Source of the DNA: Bacteroidales bacterium | Lineage (GTDB): Bacteria; Bacteroidota; Bacteroidia; Bacteroidales; UBA10428 | Reading direction: 5' to 3' | Assembly (NCBI GenBank): GCA_003508755.1 | Contig: DNTK01000447.1 | Span: forward strand, 1-12,897 | Length of the DNA stretch: 12,897 nt | In this document: positions 7,684 through 12,897 of the stretch, piece by piece | Layout: each line of letters starts with the position of its first letter | How positions within the stretch are numbered: the stretch's first letter is position 1 | Translations under genes and position numbers: made by a program | The notes under the pieces: model-generated | Told to the model about the DNA's origin: nothing | Databases searched by the model: none | The model's input: only the letters and a program-made list of their open reading frames with translations

Positions 7684-9990
7684 TCATTTAGTTGCTTCGA
7701 TGCTTGCTCCCCCGGCAATTTCATAATCCTTTCCGTAAAGAATTACTCTTGCAGGAACATCTGTTTCATTTGAGATAACACATTTCGAAGCATCGGCATG
7801 TACTTTGAGCTGACTACCGCGCCAAAGCACTTTAAAAGAAAATGATTTCCATTCTTTTGGCAACTGAGGATTAAGAATCAATTGCTCGTTTATTACACGC
7901 TTTCCTCCAAAACCCTCAACAACCGACATCCATGTACCTGCCATTGATGTAATATGAAGTCCTTCGTGTGCCTCGTGATTGTAGTCATCGATATCCAGAC
8001 GCGAAGTGCGGTGGTACAATTCATATGCTTTTTCCATGTTGTTAATACGTGCAGCAAGTACGACGTGAACACATGGCGAAAGAGAAGATTCATGCACGGT
8101 ACGTTCTTCGTAAAACTTGAAGTTTTTCGCAATTGTTTCGGTATCGTAGTTTTCTTCAAACAAGTAAATACCCTGCAAAGTGTCGGCCTGCTTAATAAAG
8201 CATGAACGAAGAATTCTATCCCACGACCAGTATTGGTTAATCGGACGTTGAGCCGGATCCAGTTTGTCAACTGTGATTTGCTCCTTATCCATATAGCTAT
8301 CCTGCTGACCAAAAACACCCTCGCTTTCGATAAATGGGAAATGCATGTTTTCACAAATATCTTTCCAGCGTGTGGTTTCGTCGGCGTTGAAATTTGTTTT
8401 GCCAACAATACGATCATAATCTGCAGCTTTGTTGGCTTTTACCCAATCCAGCGCTTCCATGGTATAGTTCATACACCAAACTGCAATGGTATTGGTATAC
8501 CAATTGTTGTTGATGTTGTTTTCGTATTCGTTTGGACCAGTTACACCAAGCATTACATATTTGCCCTTTTCTTCTGAGAAAGTAATGCGCTGACTCCAGA
8601 ATCGAGAAATGCCAAGAAGCACTTCCAGTCCTGCCTCGGCAAGGTAAGGGTAATCCTGTGTATGACGAATATAGTTGTATACTGCAAAAGCTATAGCACC
8701 GTTACGGTGTATCTCTTCAAAGGTAATTTCCCATTCGTTATGGCATTCTTCACCATTCATGGTTACCATGGGATAAAGTGCCGCGCCATCGGTAAATCCA
8801 AGTTTACCGGCATTTTCGATAGCGCGCTCCAGGTGCTTGTAGCGGTAAAGAAGCAATTGCTTCGAAACTTTTGGCTCTGCTGTGGCTAAATAAAAAGGCA
8901 AACAATAGGCCTCCGTATCCCAATAAGAAGCTCCGCCGTATTTTTCACCGGTAAACCCTTTAGGACCAATATTTAGTCTTGAATCCTCGCCTGTGTATGT
9001 TTGGTTAAGGTGGAAGATGTTGAAACGAATACCTTGCTGCGCTTCATCATCGCCTTCGATTATAATATCAGAGTGTTCCCAGATTGCTGCCCATTTAGCT
9101 ACATGTGCCTCAAGCATGGTCTCAAAACCGGTTGCCATAGCACCGTTTACTGCTTTCTTGGCGTTCTCAAGAATTTCTTCTTTTTTATGATTTAAGGATG
9201 AAAGCACGGCAACATATTTAAAAATATCCAGTACTTGTCCTTTGCCAACTTTTACTTTGTATGCAGATTCAACATATCCTTCTTTAGAGCTATCGGCGGC
9301 AGCAGCCTCTGTGGAGGAACCATTTAAAAACGATTGGGTAGTCATGGCAGTTGCTACCTCAAATTCGGTTTTATTTGTTCGCGCAACAACAACACCTAAG
9401 CCACTGTTCACCTCATGATCGATTTGTGTCCAGAAGGCATCATCCCAGTTTGAGTCTTCGTTAACCACATTACCATCCACATAAGGGGTAAAAACAATCT
9501 CGAAATCACCATTAAGCGGAGTAATGCTGTATTTAATCACGCCTGTTTCAGGAGCAGCCATGCTTAAAAAACGAATGGCTGAAACCTGCACTTGCTTTCC
9601 AGAAGGCAGCTCGGCAGAGAATTCTCGACTGAGTGTTCCTTCCTGCATGTTAAGTACGCGTTTAAATGTGCTTACTTTTGCTGTGGCAAGGTCAAGTGTT
9701 TCACCATCGATTTTAACATCGATACCTGTAAAATTGGCCGAGTTAAGCACCTTAGCGAAATATTCCGGGTAACCGTTTTTCCACCAACCTACTTTAGTTT
9801 TGTCTGGATAGTAAACCCCGGCAACATATGTGCCTTGCAGTGTTTTTCCGCTATATGCTTCTTCGAAATTGGCACGCTGGCCGAAGTTTCCATTACCAAT
9901 ACTGAATATACTTTCCGAAGACTGGTGATGTTCTTGTGAGAACTTATCTTCGACGATTAACCATGGATCTGTTTTAAGATACTTTATCAT
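7684..9990 (-). CDS. GH65 glycoside phosphorylase, most likely maltose phosphorylase
   Basis: Predicted cytoplasmic enzyme: maltose + phosphate gives beta-D-glucose 1-phosphate + glucose, with inversion. It has 768 aa, the usual size for maltose phosphorylase, and no signal peptide. An N-terminal beta-sandwich (about 1-270) is followed by linker helices, the (alpha/alpha)6 catalytic barrel (about 320-680) and a small C-terminal beta domain. Key signs are LNIGPKGFTGEKYGG (339-353) followed by YWDTEAYCLP, and TGPNEYENN with the predicted general acid Glu488, matching the catalytic Glu of the Lactobacillus brevis enzyme. The loop with HNEWE at 417-421 lies where, as I recall, maltose, trehalose and kojibiose phosphorylases differ, and this form fits maltose. 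The ATG is at 9988-9990, only 16 bp after the beta-phosphoglucomutase stop, so the two are tightly coupled. That partner requires beta-glucose 1-phosphate, which supports phosphorolysis, not hydrolysis. Kojibiose or trehalose specificity is the main alternative. Confidence 0.93.
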   Translation of the reverse strand: MIKYLKTDPWLIVEDKFSQEHHQSSESIFSIGNGNFGQRANFEEAYSGKTLQGTYVAGVYYPDKTKVGWWKNGYPEYFAKVLNSANFTGIDVKIDGETLDLATAKVSTFKRVLNMQEGTLSREFSAELPSGKQVQVSAIRFLSMAAPETGVIKYSITPLNGDFEIVFTPYVDGNVVNEDSNWDDAFWTQIDHEVNSGLGVVVARTNKTEFEVATAMTTQSFLNGSSTEAAAADSSKEGYVESAYKVKVGKGQVLDIFKYVAVLSSLNHKKEEILENAKKAVNGAMATGFETMLEAHVAKWAAIWEHSDIIIEGDDEAQQGIRFNIFHLNQTYTGEDSRLNIGPKGFTGEKYGGASYWDTEAYCLPFYLATAEPKVSKQLLLYRYKHLERAIENAGKLGFTDGAALYPMVTMNGEECHNEWEITFEEIHRNGAIAFAVYNYIRHTQDYPYLAEAGLEVLLGISRFWSQRITFSEEKGKYVMLGVTGPNEYENNINNNWYTNTIAVWCMNYTMEALDWVKANKAADYDRIVGKTNFNADETTRWKDICENMHFPFIESEGVFGQQDSYMDKEQITVDKLDPAQRPINQYWSWDRILRSCFIKQADTLQGIYLFEENYDTETIAKNFKFYEERTVHESSLSPCVHVVLAARINNMEKAYELYHRTSRLDIDDYNHEAHEGLHITSMAGTWMSVVEGFGGKRVINEQLILNPQLPKEWKSFSFKVLWRGSQLKVHADASKCVISNETDVPARVILYGKDYEIAGGASIEATK

Positions 9991-10006
9991 TGTTGTGAGA
10001 TTTATT

Positions 10007-10660
10007 CTAGTTCAACTTATTTACTAATGATTCGAATGTTACGCCATCGAAACCAGGCATAACATAGTCAGCGCCTTTTAGATTTTCTGCAGTACCAATT
10101 CCAATACATGGCATGCCGCCATTTTTGGCTGCCTCTACACCAGCCTGAGCATCTTCAAAGACGACACACTCTTCTGGTTGAAGGCCAAGTTCATCAGCTC
10201 CTTTAAGGAAAACCTCAGGATCTGGTTTTGCTTTGGAGACTTTCGTTCCGTCAATAATAGCATCGAAATAACCTGTAAGATTTAGGCCATCGAGAATAAG
10301 CTTGGCGTTTTTACTGGCCGAGCCCAATGCTATTTTAATTCCTTTGTCATTAAGCTCATCAAGGAACTTACTAACGCCCGGAAGGATTTCTTCCGGTTTC
10401 AGCTTAACAATATATTCTACATACCATTCATTTTTTTTGGTAGCAAGTTGTTCTTGTTCTTCGGCGGTCTTTTTTACACCGCCCAGCTCGAGTAAAATCT
10501 CTAACGAACGTACCCGGCTCACTCCTTTTAGCTGTTCGTTATCCTCCTCGGTAAAGTCGAAACCCATTTCATTGGCCAGGCGTTTCCAAGCCAGATAATG
10601 GTATTTGGCAGTATCGACAATTACACCATCTAAATCGAAAATACAAGCTTTAATATTCAT
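10007..10660 (-). CDS. pgmB: Beta-phosphoglucomutase (HAD superfamily)
   Basis: Converts beta-D-glucose 1-phosphate, the product of the adjacent phosphorylase, into glucose 6-phosphate through a beta-glucose 1,6-bisphosphate intermediate, in the cytoplasm. The 217-aa protein matches Lactococcus lactis PgmB closely at the active site: the FDLDGVIVDT motif with nucleophile Asp9 and general acid/base Asp11, the cap-domain motif NEQLKGVSR with Arg49, Ser114 in GSASKN, Lys145 in KAKPDP, and Glu169-Asp170 in FEDAQAG. The helical cap occupies about residues 15-85. The ATG at 10658-10660 gives the standard HAD N terminus (MNIKACIFDLDG). The gene lies 131 bp downstream of the transporter, with a long hairpin between them, and 16 bp upstream of the GH65 gene. 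The length, motifs and partnership with GH65 make other HAD phosphatases unlikely. Confidence 0.95.
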   Translation of the reverse strand: MNIKACIFDLDGVIVDTAKYHYLAWKRLANEMGFDFTEEDNEQLKGVSRVRSLEILLELGGVKKTAEEQEQLATKKNEWYVEYIVKLKPEEILPGVSKFLDELNDKGIKIALGSASKNAKLILDGLNLTGYFDAIIDGTKVSKAKPDPEVFLKGADELGLQPEECVVFEDAQAGVEAAKNGGMPCIGIGTAENLKGADYVMPGFDGVTFESLVNKLN

Positions 10661-10691
10661 CTTTTTATCTGTTAATCCCTTTAAAATTGCG

Positions 10692-10705
10692 AACCCTTGT
10701 GGGTT
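10692..10705 (-). other. Small inverted repeat in the pgmB leader
   Basis: AACCC / GGGTT with a 4-nt loop (10697-10700). It lies between the long hairpin after the transporter gene and the pgmB start, about 32 bp before the ATG. On the minus strand it is followed by CGCAATTTT, so it could be a weak second termination or processing element. A 5-bp stem is easily found by chance, so I give it low weight. Confidence 0.3.
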
Positions 10706-10711
10706 ATAAAG

Positions 10712-10751
10712 CTTAAAAACACATAATCGACGAGAATTATGTGCTTTTAAG
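10712..10751 (-). terminator. Long hairpin after the transporter gene, terminator- or attenuator-like
   Basis: Arms of 16 nt (10712-10727 and 10736-10751) enclose an 8-nt loop, 40 bp after the MFS stop codon. In DNA there is one mismatch. In a minus-strand RNA it becomes a G-U pair, so the stem is continuous, while a plus-strand RNA would have an A-C mismatch; this points to function in the minus-strand transcript. The arms are AT-rich. A run of five U falls inside the 3' arm, followed by AAGCUUUAUAA, so it is not a textbook terminator. It may stop, slow or protect the transporter mRNA and so set the ratio of transporter to downstream enzymes. Confidence 0.55.
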
Positions 10752-10791
10752 AAATATTAGTTCATCGCAGCAACTCCTGCGCTTCATTCAT

Positions 10792-12189
10792 TTATTCCGG
10801 TATGGTTTCTCCTTCAACCATGGCTTCCTGAACATTTACAGCTTCGCCCTGGTCTTTCACAAAGAAGACCATAAAGGCACCAATCAGCATAACTACTCCC
10901 GCAAAAACAAGGATGAAGATACCCTGACCACCAAAGAAGTTACGGAGAATTGGACCTCCAAATACTCCACTCAAAATCTGAGGAACTACCACTGTTAAAT
11001 TGAATAATCCCATGTAAATACCCATGCGTTTTGCAGGTAAGGATCCGGAAAGAATAGCATAGGGCATGGCTAATATGCCGGCCCAGGCAACACCAATTCC
11101 AACCATTGATACTAATAGCATATAATGATTGGTAAAAACGTATGTCGACAAGTAACCTAATCCACCCAAAAACAGTGATAAAGAGTAAACAGTTTTTCTG
11201 CTGGTAAGCTTAATTAGTTTAGGCATAATTATTGAGAAAAGAGCAGCTACCAAGCTATACATAGCAAAACACATACCTACCCAGTTTCCTGCTTCATCAA
11301 ATGCACGTCGGATATCCATATTGGTTTCATGCTCGGCATTAAAATCAAGTGGAACACCAAAATAGTGTTGCGAAATAGCCGTGGTTGAATATACCCACAT
11401 CAAAAACAATGGAAACCACGAAAACAGTTGCACCAGTGAAAGTTGTTGCATGGTTTTGGGCATATTGAATAATAGTTTCCAAAAACTTTCTTTCTGAGCC
11501 TTGTCTTCTTCAGTGATGTTGTTATAGGCTTCAAATTCTTTGGGTGGATGTTCTTTTGTTTTAAGCACTGTAACGAGAACACTAAGCAGTAGCAGCGACC
11601 CCCCAATATAAAAGGACCATATCACAGAAGGTGCTACTTTGCCAGCTTCTGCTTCGTTGGCAATTCCACCGGCCGTTAAAATAAACGGTAAAGCTGAGCC
11701 AATTACCGCACCTACATTAATGAGGAAACTCTGAACAGAATAGCCAAGATTTCGCTGTTCGTCAGGAGTCATATCAGCCACTAATGCACGGAATGGCTGG
11801 AAGGTAACGTTAAACGAACCATCCATAAGCGCCAGCATAATAACGCCAAATGCTAAGGCCCCTGCACCGCCTGCCTTCATAATTAATGGTGCATTGGGCA
11901 TAAAGAACATGGCGACCATTGAAACAAGTGCTCCAAAGAAGATATAAGGAGATCGACGCCCCATTTTTGTCCAGGTTTTATCACTTGCTGCCCCAACAAC
12001 AGGCTGCACAATTAAACCCATTATAGGTGCCACTAACCAAAAGAAAGATAGGTTATGCGGGTCTGCTCCTAAACTTGTTAATATTCTACTGGCATTGGCA
12101 TTTTGAAGTGCAAATCCAAATTGCACACCTAAAAATCCAAAGCTAAGATTCCATATTTGCCAAAACGACAATTTTGGTTTTTTGCTCAT
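10792..12189 (-). CDS. MFS sugar transporter, SLC45-like (maltose/maltodextrin uptake)
   Basis: Inner-membrane permease predicted to import maltose or short maltodextrins, probably by proton symport as in SLC45 relatives. It has 465 aa and about 12 hydrophobic segments. The N terminus carries the LQNANASRIL motif (28-37) typical of bacterial SLC45-like carriers, and a motif-A-like loop SDKTWTKMGRRSP (69-81) after TM2. A second conserved stretch, MDGSFNVTFQPFRALVADM, spans 122-140. A charged cytoplasmic loop lies between TM6 and TM7 (about 210-245), and an unusually polar outer loop sits at about 278-300. The ATG is at 12187-12189. It is the first gene of the minus-strand cluster, facing the operator-bearing intergenic region, and precedes pgmB and GH65, an order familiar from Bacteroidota maltose loci. 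Substrate is inferred from this context; glucose or sucrose transport is possible by family alone. Confidence 0.9.
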   Translation of the reverse strand: MSKKPKLSFWQIWNLSFGFLGVQFGFALQNANASRILTSLGADPHNLSFFWLVAPIMGLIVQPVVGAASDKTWTKMGRRSPYIFFGALVSMVAMFFMPNAPLIMKAGGAGALAFGVIMLALMDGSFNVTFQPFRALVADMTPDEQRNLGYSVQSFLINVGAVIGSALPFILTAGGIANEAEAGKVAPSVIWSFYIGGSLLLLSVLVTVLKTKEHPPKEFEAYNNITEEDKAQKESFWKLLFNMPKTMQQLSLVQLFSWFPLFLMWVYSTTAISQHYFGVPLDFNAEHETNMDIRRAFDEAGNWVGMCFAMYSLVAALFSIIMPKLIKLTSRKTVYSLSLFLGGLGYLSTYVFTNHYMLLVSMVGIGVAWAGILAMPYAILSGSLPAKRMGIYMGLFNLTVVVPQILSGVFGGPILRNFFGGQGIFILVFAGVVMLIGAFMVFFVKDQGEAVNVQEAMVEGETIPE

Positions 12190-12322
12190 ATCTGTACGGA
12201 TTAAATTTCAGTATTTGCCTCTTGTTTCTTGAGGCTAAAAATATCTGGCGAATCTATAAAATTGAAACCACAAAAGGTAGTATTTAGTCGTGAAAATGGC
12301 CTATTTGCCCTGCAAGGGTTGT

Positions 12323-12336
12323 CGCAAACGTTTGCG
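12323..12336. promoter_or_regulatory. Perfect 14-bp palindromic operator, LacI-family type
   Basis: CGCAAACGTTTGCG is a perfect palindrome with the central CG typical of LacI/CcpA-family operators. It lies about 134 bp upstream of the transporter ATG. The nearest candidate -7 box for the transporter is about 45 bp closer to the gene, so the site would sit upstream of the promoter, a position that fits activation or looping better than simple blocking. The regulator is not encoded in the window. Confidence 0.72.
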
Positions 12337-12517
12337 GAGAATGATCGTTTTACCCATTTTTATTCTGGAAGCACTTTAAATTACTAATAAATGATGTTGA
12401 AATCGGGGTGCTCAATTTAGAATGAAGTTAAATAACCGGTGTTTTTATTGTTTTTCGAATAACAATAGGGATCTCGTATGGTGAAAGCCGCTTGGTGTAA
12501 GTGGTAAAATATCTTTT

Positions 12518-12531
12518 CGCAAACGTTTGAG
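12518..12531. promoter_or_regulatory. Second copy of the LacI-type operator, one arm imperfect
   Basis: CGCAAACGTTTGAG shares the first 12 bases with the site at 12323-12336 and differs at one base (C to A) in the right arm; the inner 10 bp CAAACGTTTG are a perfect palindrome. The centres of the two sites are 195 bp apart. This copy is about 88 bp upstream of the DUF2807 ATG, so it may control that gene, or act with the first site on both directions. Confidence 0.65.
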
Positions 12532-12619
12532 GAGGTTTTCTGGGTTACTATTATAAATCTGATGCAGCAGGTGATTTTCTGTATCGTCTCTTAAAATAAA
12601 TACCATTAAATAATTATCA

Positions 12620-12897
12620 ATGAAAACAACAAAGAACCTTGGAAAACTAGCGTGGATTCTAATCCTAATCTTTTCTTTAACCTCTCTTCAGGTGCACGGC
12701 CAGAAAGAAGATACCCGAAATCTTAAAAACTTTGAAAAAATCAGTTTTAGTATTTCCGGCGATTTGTTTATTGAGCAGGGACCAAACTACTCCTTAAAAC
12801 TTGTGGGCGACCAAAAGGACCTGGAGCGTATTATCACCGAAGTAAAAAACGATGTGCTGATAATAAAAACGAAAAGCTATACCCGCTCCTTTAACGA
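12620..12897 (+). CDS. Exported DUF2807 (head GIN domain) protein, N-terminal part (3' end outside window)
   Basis: The frame runs from the ATG at 12620-12622 to the window edge (92 codons). Residues 1-27 form a signal peptide: basic MKTTKNLGK, a hydrophobic ILILIFSLTSL core, and a cleavage site near HG/QKED. No lipobox Cys is seen, so the protein is likely periplasmic or secreted. The mature start (NFEKISFSISGDLFIEQG, then LKLVGDQKDLERIITEV and VLIIKTK) fits the first turns of the DUF2807 putative auto-transporter adhesin/head GIN beta-solenoid family, common in Bacteroidota and without a settled biochemical role. The gene is divergent from the sugar cluster, with an operator-like palindrome in its upstream region. 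A functional link to maltodextrin use is unproven. Confidence 0.78.
   Translation, partial: MKTTKNLGKLAWILILIFSLTSLQVHGQKEDTRNLKNFEKISFSISGDLFIEQGPNYSLKLVGDQKDLERIITEVKNDVLIIKTKSYTRSFN

Larger units (their letters stand above)
12190..12619. promoter_or_regulatory. Divergent intergenic regulatory region
   Basis: These 430 bp separate the start of the transporter gene (minus) from the start of the DUF2807 gene (plus) and must hold promoters for both. It contains the two CGCAAACGTTT palindromes listed separately. On the minus strand, TACCTTTTG at 12271-12279 resembles the Bacteroidota -7 box (TAnnTTTG) with one extra T, but no good -33 TTG is placed before it. A short stem, GCCTC / GAGGC (12217-12221 / 12231-12235, 9-nt loop), lies in the presumed transporter leader. 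No plus-strand promoter stands out. I found no convincing gene; the only ATG frame I followed there is 20 codons (12422-12484) without recognisable features. Confidence 0.65.

Noticed and set aside
7669..7691. Inverted repeat CTAAATG / CATTTAG around the GH65 stop codon
   Set aside because: Seven AT-rich base pairs with a 9-nt loop and no following T tract. The much stronger terminator at 7607-7642 explains the 3' end.
7893..8417. 174-codon minus-strand frame within GH65
   Set aside because: It is a shifted frame of the GH65 gene. GH65 motifs continue in the main frame on both sides, so this is neither a frameshift nor an overlapping gene.
9592..9939. 115-codon plus-strand open frame opposite GH65
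   Set aside because: Antisense shadow of the GH65 N-terminal domain, with cysteine- and phenylalanine-rich translation and no family resemblance.
12422..12484. 20-codon ATG frame in the divergent intergenic region
   Set aside because: Too short, with no signal sequence, conserved motif or clear ribosome site. It is expected by chance in AT-rich DNA.

Overview
The window looks like chromosomal DNA from a marine or gut-type Bacteroidota, probably near the Bacteroidales/Marinilabiliales. The order is inferred from gene style, not proven. Support comes from a giant periplasmic-propeller sensor kinase of the kind typical of this phylum, a SusA-like periplasmic amylase, a lipoprotein amylase, an SLC45-type sugar transporter next to a beta-phosphoglucomutase and a GH65 phosphorylase, AT-rich intergenic DNA, and the absence of clear Shine-Dalgarno sequences.

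Layout, left to right. (1) 1-680, plus strand: the 3' part of a saccharopine dehydrogenase-family gene. Its end overlaps the end of the next gene tail to tail by 28 bp. (2) 653-4093, minus: a sensor histidine kinase with an extracytoplasmic double beta-propeller, a Y_Y_Y domain, one membrane span and a kinase core, but no receiver or DNA-binding domain. (3) 4255-12189, minus: a maltodextrin/maltose utilisation cluster. In transcription order it runs SLC45-type MFS transporter, beta-phosphoglucomutase, GH65 maltose phosphorylase, SusA-like GH13 enzyme, GH13 lipoprotein. Hairpins divide it into transporter / phosphorolysis pair / hydrolase pair, and a strong terminator closes it at about 4191-4228. 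(4) 12190-12619: a 430 bp divergent intergenic region with two near-identical palindromes built on CGCAAACGTTTGCG, which resemble LacI-family operators. (5) 12620-end, plus: the start of an exported DUF2807 (head GIN domain) protein, cut by the window edge.

How the genes fit together (inference from the families): the two exported GH13 enzymes cut starch-derived dextrins at the cell surface or in the periplasm. The MFS protein moves maltose or short maltodextrins across the inner membrane. GH65 phosphorolyses maltose to beta-glucose 1-phosphate and glucose, and beta-phosphoglucomutase turns the former into glucose 6-phosphate without spending ATP. The window holds no SusC/SusD outer-membrane pair, no LacI- or SusR-type regulator, no glucokinase and no response regulator for the kinase, so these must lie elsewhere if they are used.

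I see no tRNA, rRNA, CRISPR array, insertion sequence, prophage or clear pseudogene. The metabolic module is a known type. The less ordinary points are the twin operators shared with a divergent DUF2807 gene, the hairpin punctuation of the cluster, and the propeller kinase without an output domain beside it.
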